From: Callaeas wilsoni
Lineage: Eukaryota; Chordata; Aves; Passeriformes; Callaeidae
Reading direction: 5' to 3'
Length of the DNA: 64,000 nucleotides
NCBI GenBank assembly: GCA_013398955.1
Contig: VWPU01008478.1
Coordinates: 1-64,000 of the forward strand
The translations under genes and the position numbers were made by a program. Below the pieces are notes generated by a model, which worked only from the letters and a program-made list of their open reading frames with translations, made no database searches and had not been told where the DNA came from. Every line of letters starts with the position of its first letter. Position 1 is the stretch's first letter. Positions 22,290 to 33,265 of the stretch are shown here, piece after piece.

Positions 22290-23958
22290 CTCTGCTCCAT
22301 TCGGAGCCTTAAACGGAGACCGCAGGGCTGAGAACAATCCGGGCACCTCCTGCGGGGTCACGGGGACACCTGGCAGGATCCTCCTGTTCTGGGGACGAGG
22401 CCGAGGGGCTCTGGTTCATCTTTAAACCATCCCCTCCCCTCAGGTGCTCACCCCGAGGTGCCCGAGCAGGCACAAGATGGATTTCCTGGAAATGGGATGT
22501 CAGCTCCATCACTAAAACCCCACTGGTGCAGGCAGCCTGGGTGAGATTTCCCTCCAGAGAGGGTTTTGTTAAAATTAGTGGCTGAAATTGATACTTTTTC
22601 CGAACATCTGTTCCTGCCTCTGGTCCCCTGATGCTGGCGGTGAGAATGTCAAGTGCGGCTGCCCAGCTTTTCCTCACCCAGCTTTTCTAAACCTTGGCCA
22701 CGGATGTTGTTTATGGCTCGCTCAGTTTTTCTTCTCCCTTTTATGGACTTGCCTTTTCAGGCATAATTAGACTTTGTTGATGCAGATTTCTGGTGAGCAG
22801 CTGTGTCAGTTGTTTTGGGAAGTTCAAGGATTCGCCTTGCAATGGGCTCCTAATGTTCATTAAAACCCTCAATCAGGCCAAAGGAAAAAGGATAAAAGGC
22901 AATTAAAACCCATGCACGTCCTTGTCCAGGTGAACAAAAAGTGTGGCTAGGATTGGAACGGAAGTCTCCAATGACTGATGGGCAACATTTCTTCTGAGTC
23001 CCTGGCAGAAAGTTAATGTATAAATATATTAAAATGTGCACTGGATGGCATCTAACTTATCTTTGGTCACAGTGTAAATCCTACCCGATTTATTTCTACT
23101 CCCTGTTCTGTCCCACAGCCACCCTGTGCCTGTGCTCGGCTCTCACGCCGTGGGTCCTCAGCTTCCTGAACAGTTTTTAAGTGCTTATATTTAAAAGAAT
23201 TCAAAGGCTGCATTTTAAAGATTGAGATTTGGTCACTGAGTTGCATCTGCATTTCTAGAAAGGGCTGGGAGGTTTCCCCTCTCGTTCTGAAGGTCTCAGG
23301 ATCGAGGGGCTCAGGTGAGTTCATGCCTTCAGTGTGTGACTGAGGCGGGGCCTGCTTTCAGCCCAACCCAGCCCCTGGGGACGTTCCCTGAAAAAGGACC
23401 GAGAGGTCGGAAATGTCTTCATGAGGAGAAGCAAATCCATCCTGGAAATGAAATCTGAGCGTGTTTCGTGTCAGTAACCAGGCCTGCAATGACATCTTGG
23501 ATCCGCTTCTGTAAATGAGGGAGATTCAAGCCTTGCTTTGAAACAGGAGCATTTGCTGTCAATAAATCCTGTTAAGGGCTTCTTGGCACAAACAACTGCC
23601 AAGGCAATGGAAGTTTTCCTGGTTTTCCAGCTCCTCTACAGTGGCTGCCCAGGGTGCTGTGAAATGCCTGGAATTCCCTTCCCAGGAAAAGGGAATTGGG
23701 ATGGATTGTGGCCTGAGCTCAGCCCAGGGCAGAGCTTCCTCTGTGCAAAACCAGCCTGACAGGAGGTGCTGCCAAAGAAATTGTCCGGGGAGCCCTCCTG
23801 GACCGGGGAGAGCTCAGGGAGCCCTCCTGGACCGGGAACCAGAGATTTATTGGCCGTTTAAGGGCTGCCAGGAGTGCACTCGGCGGAGGGATAAACGGGA
23901 ATGAATTGGAGCAGCTTCTGCTTTCCTCGGTTCTTTTGGCTGGTGGAATTCAGCTCTG
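22290..23958. other. Unique DNA, no gene recognised; AT-rich in 22560-23260
   Basis: The middle part is AT-rich and high-complexity (ATTAAAATTAG-type words near 22570, TAAATATATTAAAATG near 23022) and could hold noncoding elements. A 31-bp duplication with GGAGCCCTCCTGGACCGGG lies at about 23786-23842. No gene supported. Confidence 0.35.
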
Positions 23959-24172
23959 AATTTTCTGAATAATCTGAATAATCTGAATTAGTTGAATAAT
24001 CTGAATTACCTGAATAATCTGAGTAATTTGAATAATCTGCATTATCAGATTTATCTGAATAATCTGAATTACCTGAATAATCTAAATTATCAGAATAATC
24101 TGACTAATCTGAATAATCTGAATAACCTGCATTATCGGATTTATCTGAATAATCTGAATTATCTGTATCCTG
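23959..24172. repeat. AT-rich minisatellite of AATCTGAAT/AATAATCTG words
   Basis: CTGAATAAT-type words with spacing that varies around 9-15 bp fill about 210 bp, with ATTATC and TTACCTG variants. In one + frame this reads as alternating Asn-Leu-Asn-Tyr-Leu-Asn-Asn, which looks superficially like leucine-rich repeats but is only the repeat in translation. Confidence 0.88.
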
Positions 24173-26002
24173 CCCCTGCAGAGGGTGGTTCCCTGCCCGG
24201 GCCCGAGCAGGACCTGTCCCCCCGCATGTCCCAGGGGCCAGGGCTGGGGATGGATATTTCGGAGCCTGGATATTTTTGGAGCGGGGCTGGCAGGCTGCCG
24301 TTGCTGCTGAGCTCTTGCTGCCCTGCTGCGTGGTGGCAGTGACACGGAGGAAATGCCAGCCCCATCCCAAGGGAATCGCTCCGTGCGGGATCACATCGCT
24401 GCCCGCAGCCCGGAGCCGGCCGGAGGGAGCAGGGCTCCTGCCTTTTGCTCCGGCCACTCTTCGTTTCCAGATTTGAGGTGCTTCTCCCCAGCAGTTATCC
24501 CTGAGAACCTGGATCCGGAGCTCTCCGGGCTCTCCCAGCTCCAGGTGCAGGATCCGACCGCTGGACCAGGTGGTGGGAGCTGCTGAGGTCCGCTGGGACT
24601 TTTGGGAAGAGGAGAAATGACTGAATATCCTGGGTAATCATCCTGCGGGAATTGCGTTTATCTGCCAGTGTCTTCTGCGTGAGGAACCCGTGTATTTTGT
24701 AAAATCTTCCAAGCTGAAGGTGACTTGTTGTGTTTTGGAGCATGAGCAGAATTCTCTCCTTTCCATAGCAACTGGAGTTTAACAGCAGAAATGTCGGATG
24801 CCTGGGGAGATGTTAAGCTTTGGTTGAAGATTTTAAGCTTTGATTGAAGATTTTTTGACAAAAAAACATAGTGGGAATGTAGAAGGGTTTCTCTATGGAA
24901 ATCCAGTTGCTTATTTGTATTAAATAAAATTAAATATTACTTGGGGACAGCCTGAGGAAAAAAACAGAAAATATTCTTTGTTGTATTTTCTGTGCCATAC
25001 AAATTTAGGGGTGAGAGCAAAAGAAACAGATCGTTGCTGTAAGAAATCGCTGGAACCGACAATGAATGTGTGAAAGCCGGGACATTCACACCTTTTTGTG
25101 GCGCAGCTGCCGCCGGCCGCGGCCACCCAAGGAAATCCTTCCCAGGCACGAATCCAGGCCCTGGCAGCCTGTGAACCCCACTGCCCTGTCTTGCAAGATC
25201 ACACGTATTTTGAGATGATTTGGAAACGAGGTGTCTGGAAAATACAAGGGTTGCGAGTTCATCGTAAGGAGATTTTTTATTCTCTCTCCTACGTGATCAC
25301 TTAGAAGAAAATGCTGATAATGACAGGAGCTGGGATGCCAAAATGAATGAACTGGACTGGTGAATTTGGGATTTGGAGGCAAATATTGTAGGAAAATACC
25401 CCTGTGGAAGGAGAACGTTGGTGGCTGGAGCCGGTGCTGGAAGGGCGGTGAAGAGGGTGAACGCAGAAAGAGAAATCGGTCACGGAGTCAATGAATGGAA
25501 GTGCCAGAGCCGGGAATGTCTGAAATAAAATCCGTTCAGATCCAAATCGGCTCCAGGAGGGAAGGCGAAGGATTTGTGTGCTGCTCCCAGAGGGGCTGAG
25601 CCTCTGCAGGGCCCTTGGGAAGGATCTTGGCTGCTCCAGCACGGAACAGGGAACAAACCCCACAACAGCTGCTGGGAGCAAAGATATTCCCGACTCAGTC
25701 CCCAGTTCCTCAGTGAAGCACCAGGAGGGAAACGCTGGTGCCTCTGCATTCCGGAAAACCTCTTGGGAAATCTCCTCAAACCCAAATGAAATGGTTCAAA
25801 GAGCCCCTGGTGCTGCCTCAGCTCTCGGGTTGGCCGGGCCACCCAGCAAACGCTGCAGGGTTGGGGACTTGAAGCTGTTTCCTATTTCCACAATCCTCAA
25901 AACCCGTCAGTAAGGGCTCCAGGGCAGGAGATCCAGCAGGGATCTGGAGAGAAGGAGCCGGGACTCCCCTTTCCCCTACACACACGGGGAGTCAGAGCCC
26001 AG
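24173..26002. other. Unique DNA, no gene recognised
   Basis: GC-rich at 24180-24600, AT-richer at 24740-25020, then GC-moderate. Frames of up to 126 codons compete on both strands without recognisable domains. No supported feature. Confidence 0.38.
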
Positions 26003-26514
26003 CCAGGGCAAAACAAACCCCAGCACCTCGATCCCTCAGGGTAAACCAGACCCCAGCACCTCCATTCCTCAGGGGAAAACAGACCCCAGCTCCTCAATCC
26101 CTGAGGGTAAAACAGACCCCCGCACCTCAATCCCTCAGGGAAAAACAGACCCCGGGACCTCAATTACCCAGGGTACAACAAACCCCAGCACCTCGATCCC
26201 TCAGGGTAAACCAGACCCCAGCACCTCCATTCCTCAGGGGAAAACAGACCCCAGCTCCTCAATCCCTGAGGGTAAAACAGACCCCCGCACCTCAATCCCT
26301 CAGGGAAAAACAGACCCCGGGACCTCAATTACCCAGGGTACAACAAACCCCAGCACCTCGATCCCTCAGGGTAAACCAGACCCCAGCACCTCCATTCCTC
26401 AGGGGAAAACAGACCCCAGCTCCTCAATCCCTGAGGGTAAAACAGACCCCCGCACCTCAATCCCTCAGGGTAAAACAGACCCCAGGACCTCAGTTCCCTC
26501 AGGATCTTGGTTTT
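26003..26514. repeat. Higher-order minisatellite: 33-bp unit organised as 165-bp repeats
   Basis: A 33-bp unit (core CAGACCCCAGCACCTC plus ATCCCTCAGGG) is repeated about 15 times. Five diverged units form a 165-bp block repeated almost perfectly: the word CAAACCCCAGCACCTCG occurs at 26014, 26179 and 26344. Units within a block differ more than the blocks do from each other, so the last amplification copied five units at a time and was recent. The unit is 11 codons long, which explains the open minus-strand frames rich in Gly, Leu, Phe, Tyr, Pro and Glu. Confidence 0.95.
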
Positions 26515-26639
26515 AGGGCACCGAGGCCACTCGGACCCTCGCACATCTCCCTCCTCTCCATCAATAGATGGAGCTGGTACCACACAAATCCATGGGAAGC
26601 CAATCCTGGGAGGCCTCACGGGCTCCTGCTGCCATCAGG

Positions 26640-27050
26640 ATGAGAGGAAACACATCAAACAGAGCTGGCACCCCTTTTAAATTGGATCTGTAATTGTTAT
26701 CCCATCAAAATACATATGGATGAGGAAGATAAGGGTATTTTTTAAGGACCAGTTCATTAAGTTCTGATGAATTTCCATCATATACCTGCTACGGTGCTTG
26801 AGTTTATTGGGAATAACATTTTTATCAGCTGCCAACTCCCTTTGGTGACTTTTCTTTCATGATTTTTTTTTGTTTTGAGATAAAACAATGCATTTTAGAG
26901 AAGCTATTGATGAATCTGACATTTGCCCAGAAACTCTTCTCTCTTACAGCTGCATGTTTGGGGTCTGAATTAATTCTTCCTTGTACAATTCCACCTTTCA
27001 TTACTTATTTAACCACTATTACTGGTCTGAAACGTTCTCGTAAGTTCAGT
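26640..27050. other. AT-rich unique block, candidate conserved noncoding element
   Basis: About 400 bp of AT-rich, high-complexity DNA with no repeat and no good frame. It includes ATCTGTAATTGTTATC near 26685, AAAATACATATGG near 26707 and AACATTTTTATCAGC near 26815. It stands out from the GC-rich arrays on both sides. Confidence 0.3.
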
Positions 27051-28068
27051 TGGAAGGGCTGAATTCCCCCAAAATTGGGGTTGTCTCTTTATCCCGGGGT
27101 GAGCAGAGGTGGGAGGGGTTTATCCTCTTGGTGGCTGTCGGGTCCCAGGAGCTGAGGTGGTTTTTGGGGGGCAGGAACAGCAGCTCCTTCTGCTGCATCA
27201 ACCCGGGGCTGGGCAGGGACACAGCTGGGCCCGGGTACTGAGAAATAAAAGGTTGGGTTTGGTGAAAACAACACCGGAACGGAGAATCCCGGGCTGTGGC
27301 AGCTCCGCCTCGCCTGGAATTGCTGCAGAAAGCGCAGGAGCCGCCTCGGGCTGCTCGGGATCAAGGGTGGGATCAAGGCAAAGGAACGGTGCTGTGGCAA
27401 TTCCCTGCCGTGGCTTCTGTTCCACGGGAGATCGCTAAACCCCCGAGGGAGGATGAACCCCTTCTTCCTCGCGTCCTGGGAAGCAGTGGCCGTGTTTGGA
27501 AAAGCAAACGCAGTCACTGCGCGTTTTTAATGAAACATTCGAGCAGGCGCTCAGGAGCCCATCATCTCCCAGGAGTTAATTGATATTAAAGTTGGTGTTT
27601 CTCCTCTAATAAATTGCAGCAGAGGAGTGAAACTTCCCTCAGTGAGGCAGGAGCAGGAACTGCTCCTCTCGCTCCGTGTGCTGGTGTGACCCCAGGGAGA
27701 GGAAGGATCCACGGAGTGTGGTTTTCATCCTCTCCCCCCACAGCCATCTGAGGGGTTTGTTTAATAACATTCCCTTTGTTCTGGCAGGTAATCATGGGCT
27801 GGCCCAGATAGCATCACAAATTCGCTCCTTTCTGATAACGGGATCTTTATCGGGGCTTCAGCAGCACACGGCGATTTCCAGGATGTGGCTTTAATTAAAA
27901 TGACAGTATGGGACAGCTGGGCTGAGATTCCCCGGCCTGGCGTCCCGGCAGCACCAGCCTGGAGAGGGACAGGGTAATAAATGTCCTTTATCAGGTGGAG
28001 GGAGAAGGTAGAGAAGGGTTTTGCTGCCCCATTAATCAGCTGTTGCTGGGCGGAACTTCGACTGCACA
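27051..28068. other. Unique DNA, no gene recognised
   Basis: GC-rich sequence with overlapping 70-142 codon frames and no recognisable product. AT-rich words appear at 27570-27610 and 27760-27900. Confidence 0.38.
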
Positions 28069-28498
28069 GGGAAGGGAAGGGAAGGGGCGGGAAGGGGAGG
28101 GAAGGGGCGGGGAGGGGAGGGAGGGGGAGGGGAGGGGAGGGAGGGAGAGAGAAGGGGGGGGGGAAGGGAAGGGAAGGGAAGGGGCGGGAAGGGGAGGGAA
28201 GGGGCGGGGAGGGGAGGGAGGGGGAGGGGAGGGGAGGGAGGGAGAGAGAAGGGGGGGGGGAAGGGAAGGGAAGGGAAGGGGCGGGAAGGGGAGGGAAGGG
28301 GCGGGGAGGGGAGGGAGGGGGAGGGGAGGGGAGGGAGGGAGAGAGAAGGGGGGGGGGAAGGGAAGGGAAGGGAAGGGGCGGGAAGGGGAGGGAAGGGGCG
28401 GGGAGGGGAGGGAGGGGGAGGGGAGGGGAGGGAGGGAGAGAGAAGGGGGGGGGGAAGGGAAGGGAAGGGACGGGAAGGGAAGGGAAAGGAAAGGAAGG
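28069..28498. repeat. Purine-only higher-order minisatellite, 97-bp unit
   Basis: The + strand is almost pure G and A, with isolated C in GGGGCGGG. A 97-bp unit repeats four times or more with near-perfect identity (GAAGGGGCGG at 28081, 28178, 28275 and 28372). Each unit ends in GAGAGAGAAGGGGGGGGG. Internally it is made of GGGAA and GGGGA steps. The strand has many adjacent G3-G9 runs, so G-quadruplex and purine-motif triplex formation is plausible. The 310-codon Gly/Arg/Glu/Lys-rich frame through it is an artefact. Confidence 0.95.
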
Positions 28499-30545
28499 TG
28501 GAACCTATGGGCTCTGCTGATGGATGCAGAAAAGCTAAAGACTAAAACTCAAATGCAATGGGAGGCTAGAACTGAAATGGGAGTGTTTACATCTCTCCTT
28601 TTGGTCATTAGTGATGGCAATGTCAGGTTTTGTGATGCAGAATACGGGATTTTTGGTGTACATCACCCGCTGTGTCTGGGCTGGGTTGGTTCGGGCCTGG
28701 CTGTGTTCTCCAAACAGAAATTAGGGTTCTGGGCAGCATTTCCAGGGATGGTTTGGAAAACAAAGTGGGGCATTCCTGACTCACAGAGCAGCAAATTGGT
28801 GATTCAGGGACGAGCAGAGGCCGGACTCGCCCGGCTCCGAGGAAGCAGCTGCAGGGGAGGGATGTGCTGTGTGCCGCCCGTTCCTGCCCAGGGGATCGTG
28901 GCACCTGAGGCAGTTCTGCAGTGCTGAGCCTCGCAGGGCTCTGAACTCTGCCCCTGCCCCAAAGCTGCCGCACTTCCCACCTCGGAATCCACAAATCCGG
29001 GGCGAGGCTCCTCATCTTCGTGCTGCTGCCGGGGAAACCAGGGCGGGGAGGGCGAGCCCGGCCTTATCTGCAGCACGAGGCTGCTTCTCAAAACATCTGC
29101 CTGCCCTCCTCTCCCCACCCTCAGAGCTCCGCCGTCCTTGCTCCTGCTCCCCAAATTCCCACCGACAGGAGCCCGCGGTGCCGCCCCGCTCCGTCGGGGA
29201 GCTCTCGGACCGTGGTTCCAGCGATGGGCAGGGACGAGCGCGGCAGCAGCTGATGGAAGAGGAGGAATTTCCTCCCCAGGGTTCCCTCTAGGATGGCTCT
29301 GGGGAGGCAGCGCTCGGTTCCAGCCTCATTCCCCAGGTTCTGACGGGTTTATCACCTCTCGTCCGGGGCATTCCCAGCCTTTGAAGGCGCGGGGGGAGCA
29401 CTTCAAAGCAGGAGCTGCCCCCCAGCCAGTGCCGAAGGTTTTCCAGGACTAAGCATCTTCCTAATTGGAATTTCGTTCTCTTAACACCCTAACGCAATCG
29501 CAGCGAGTTCTGTGAATATCCCAAATAACAAGAGATGACAATGGATGAAAAGGCACCGCAAATCAGCTGACTTAAGGGAAAATAATTACTTTTACTCAGC
29601 AGTAAAGCTGAAGTTAATATTTTTGAAGCACTGAGTTGCTCGATAGAAACCTCCTCAGAGAAGGACTTTTCCCCTATTAATCTGCGTGCTTTTTCTTGCT
29701 TTGCTTTATTCCTTTGCATGTATTTTGTAGCTTTTAAAAGTTAAATGAAAGTGCTTTATGTTCTGCCATGATTGGCTTTGAAATCAGAGGTTAAAGGAGA
29801 TCTCTGCGTGGCTGAGAATTTATGGGGTTTATTCCCTTGCTGGGTGTCATGTTCTAAGAGCCTGATGTGCTGCTCTGCTTTGGTGATATAATGGATACAC
29901 GGTGATGGCATTGGGTTTAATTTCTTTTTTCATATCAAGGTCGTGTCACTTGCAGTGCAGATTTCCCTGACACGATGCTGGAAGAATTGGGTTTGTGTCT
30001 TACTCTGCAAAACTCCTGGATTTATTAAAATACGGGTGTTTACCACCATGGGAAATACAAACTTCCTACTGAAGAATATCTGTGTTTTGATCTGAGAGCA
30101 CCGGTGTCCTGAACTGGAGCCCTGCACATTCCCTGGGACTGGGAGGGTTTTATTGCAGATCTCAGCTTGGCTCCAGATCCAAGAGCAGCCTCCTGGCAGT
30201 GCTTGGCTTGAGTCACGTTCCCACCTTAAAATACAGTCCTGGCTTAGAAATGTGAGTCTTTGTCTTAGTTCATTACAGCCACCCTTTAAATAATCAGTAA
30301 TTACCAGCCTTTAACCTTTAGTTCTAACCCGAGACAGCAGTTATTTAATATTATTTTACCTTAAGTGTTGAGGAAAGTTAAAATCTGTATTTCAAAGCAA
30401 TTTAGTTTTAAGATTTTATCACATGATCTGGGCCTTTAACGGCTTCATAATTATTCTTACCTGGGCTGTCTCCTTCTGCCTCTCTTTTCACAAATCTTCT
30501 TTATAGGAGGCTCAAGGAATTGTCTCCTTGGGCTTCCTGGGCACG
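28499..30545. other. Unique DNA, no gene recognised; AT-rich in 29480-29770 and 30230-30440
   Basis: GC-rich at 28780-29450, then two AT-rich high-complexity stretches that could be noncoding elements. Frames up to 140 codons lie only in the GC-rich part and have no recognisable content. Confidence 0.35.
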
Positions 30546-30629
30546 AGGCAGGAGGGGACTTGAGGCAGGAGGGGGACTTGAGGCACAAAGGGGACTTGAG
30601 GCAGGAAGGGGACTTGAGGCACAAAGGGG
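30546..30629. repeat. Short minisatellite, 18-bp unit in alternating pairs
   Basis: GGGGACTTGAGGCA recurs at 30554, 30572, 30590 and 30608, with GGGG again at 30626. Successive units alternate between GGAGG/GGAAG and CAAAG endings, so the real period is 36 bp. It encodes Pro/Ser-rich repeats on the minus strand by chance. Confidence 0.85.
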
Positions 30630-31716
30630 TGCCCTGGCTCGAGGCTGACGGGAAATCTCCATGGGAAACACTGAAATTCCCAAATCTGTGTGCTTCAGTC
30701 CATGCTCTGGGGTTTGTTGTGTTACATCTTTCACAAATTGATTGCAAGGAGCAGTTAAATTGTATCGGTGATGGCCTTGGATGATTCACCTGGGAATTTT
30801 GAGGAATGTTTGACCTTGAAGCCTTCCTCAAGAGGTGGGCTGGGAGCAGAGCTGGTAGATTCCAGTCTTTTGTCCGGGATGAAATCCAATCTCAGTGTCA
30901 CAGGTGTCCCTGACCTGTCTGGGACTGGCAATCCTCTGGGGGCTCCTAGAAATGTGAAGGGAGGACTGGGTGTGACTAAATGCATTTAATTCCTCTGATT
31001 TTTTTGAATGACAAGCACCAGGACTATGGGAGAAAAGGGTCCAAAGGTGAGTTTTATGCAATGTTTGGTTCCTGTGTGAAGGTAAATCACACCAAAGACG
31101 TAAAATGTCAAACTTTAGATAGTTCAGATCTACTGTAGGCAAAATTTCCCCTCCTTTATCTGCCAGCAGCTGAAGCTGGGGATGTATTTCCATTTAGTAA
31201 AGCAGATTTATTGGTAAATTCTTGAGAGACTCTCAAGATTTGAGGAAATGTTTGTATTTGCAGTAAGTTTTTCTGATGAAACACCAACACCTGAAGCCGA
31301 GTCTGGACGAGCAAATCAAACCCCTGCATTCCGCTTCGCTGGGGTTCTTTTCCTGCCCTCGGAGAGTTTTCCCTGAAGCCGGAGGAAATTCCACTTCAGC
31401 TTTGACCCAAGGCCACTTGCAGGAGCCCCCCTGGCAGAGCTCATCGCGTTTGGGCTGCGCACATCATTAAATCCTCGGTGCCCGAGCACGTTCCAGCGCC
31501 GGCTGCTTCCCTCTGCTGCACGGAGCCAGAAGTGCTCGGGAATCCCCAAATTCCGGCCGTAATCGGGTGCTTTGCCCCGATCCCGCTGAAGGCGGGGCAG
31601 GGCTGGGCGGCTGTGGGGATGTGACGGGGACGTGCCAAGTGACCCCTCTCCCCTGCGCCTTTCTCGCGTTTCTCCGGGCTCACCTGGGACGATGTTTTGG
31701 TGCTTCAGGAACATCT
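30630..31716. other. Unique DNA, no gene recognised
   Basis: Mixed composition. The 31300-31720 part is GC-rich with a 170-codon minus-strand frame that runs into the LTR to the right and has no recognisable domain. Confidence 0.38.
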
Positions 31717-31722
31717 CAGCTC

Positions 31723-32063
31723 TGTGGGCTTCCGAGCAGGGGTTCAGAGATGCAGCGAGGCAGGAGTCCAGAGCAAGGAATGGATTATTTATTAAATTTA
31801 CAATCCCATTTATATATTCTAGTTCCATAATGCAATTGAACAGTGCTTACACTTCTCCTAGGGTGATTGGTCACAGTCTCAGACACCCACTTAGAAATGT
31901 TTTTTCCTAATATAATGTACACGAGGTCAGAAGATACCAGATATGAATGCTATTTACAAAACCCTATCTATTGTTTCCATAGCTTACACAGCAAAGGAAA
32001 AGTTCTCACAGAATGAATGCAAGAAGAGAAAATTTCCCTGCTCACGGCATTTCAGCATCCACA
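31723..32063 (-). mobile_element. Solo LTR, family C (341 bp)
   Basis: Minus-strand LTR starting TGTGGATGCTGAAATGC (right edge) and ending AGCCCACA (left edge). It is flanked by perfect 6-bp target duplications CAGCTC at 31717-31722 and 32064-32069. A TATA-box-like AATATATAAA lies at about 31811-31820 and AATAAA at 31788-31793 (both minus strand). The same family is inserted at 57115-57465 in the opposite orientation. A 6-bp duplication is usual for betaretrovirus-like (class II) and alpharetrovirus-like elements. Confidence 0.93.
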
Positions 32064-32069
32064 CAGCTC

Positions 32070-32689
32070 CTCATTGTGTTTCGCACCTGAGGTCACCGAG
32101 CCGCTGCACTCCTCAGTTTGGGGCTAATTGTGAATAATTCCGAGCCCGGGTACCGGCACCGGGGATTAAATGGGAATAAGGAAGTGAAGAGTTCACGCCC
32201 CTTTTCCTGCTGTTCCTGCAAAGTCATGGTGAGGTGGCCACTGCGGAAGCACGGGAGGCAACTCAGTAATGACACCTGGGGGCTTCCAGGCCTGTGCTTA
32301 ATTAGGAAAAATAACGTGAGGTTTCTCCGTGTCGGGAGCGGTGGGAGCAGTCCGGGACGGTGCAGGCAGGGGAGGTGTCCCTGACCAAGCCAAACCTGTT
32401 CGCAGTTTAAATGGTTGCTGTCTCCTTCCCAGGCTCCAGGGCTGCACAGGGCAGCGTCCAGAGGAAACTCGGATCTTGCCACTGACCTCTTACGCAATCC
32501 CAGGATCTCTGAGGGTGGAGAAGCCCTCCAAGGTCACCGAGCCCAAGCTGTGCCCCAGCCTGGCCCCAGCGCAGAGCCCTGAGTGCCACATCCAGGCCTT
32601 CCTTGTCTTCCTAATTATCCACAGCCCCTGGATGTGCCAGTGGAGGTGGGACCAAAGCACTGATTTATGTGGACAAATCTAAAAAGGGC
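32070..32689. other. Unique GC-moderate DNA, no gene recognised
   Basis: Competing 88-134 codon frames on both strands with no domain or splice evidence. Confidence 0.38.
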
Positions 32690-33265
32690 CTGGAAACAAA
32701 ATAATAATTAAATAACAATGAATGCTGAAGTTGGAATTCTTCCTCGCCCAGTCGGAGGAAATGCTGCAGGTGAAATTCCAAGTGCAGCTGATTTCCCCAA
32801 ATTACAAATCAAAGAGCGAATTAGGTATGAAGATTATGACATTTTCTAAATGCCTGGGTCCTACGATTCCTAAAATGGATGAGTGAAATTCGGATGCTGT
32901 CACTCCCCCGGCACGTTAATGCTCAGCTCCCCGTCCTGAGCTTGGCCAGCCCCTCCAGCATTTTACCTTTTATCAGATTCACTTTGCGCTCTCTGTCGAT
33001 CCTTGGAGTGAGTAAACACAGGGAAATGCAAATAATTACATTGTATTTCATCCTAGATGAATGAATTAAAAAATAAGGCAGATTTCTAGCTCATCAGAGC
33101 TGCTGGCTTGTGATGGATCAAATGGGGACTTCACTTGAAAGCAAGTGGCTGGGAATTGTTAAGAGAAACATCATGAGGGTTTTTAAAGAGTTTTTTCTCA
33201 TCTCTAAGGAGGATGAAGTTTATCCTTTGAAATAAAAGGGTTTCTATATTTTTTTTTTAATGGAT
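32690..33265. other. AT-rich unique block, candidate conserved noncoding element
   Basis: High-complexity AT-rich DNA with AATAATAATTAAATAAC near 32699, GAAGATTATGACATTTTC near 32829, and AAATAATTACATTG near 33028. A poly-T run is at about 33251-33258. There are no meaningful frames. It lies about 4.5 kb upstream of the promoter at 37.5 kb, a reasonable place for a distal element. Confidence 0.3.

Noticed and set aside
23992..24342. Leucine/asparagine-rich + frame resembling leucine-rich repeats
   Set aside because: Produced by the AATAATCTG tandem repeat. Spacing and conserved positions do not match real LRR units, and it runs into unrelated sequence.
27995..28927. 310-codon Gly/Arg/Glu/Lys-rich + strand frame
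   Set aside because: It is the translation of the purine-only 97-bp repeat plus flanking DNA. No start context, domain or splice evidence.
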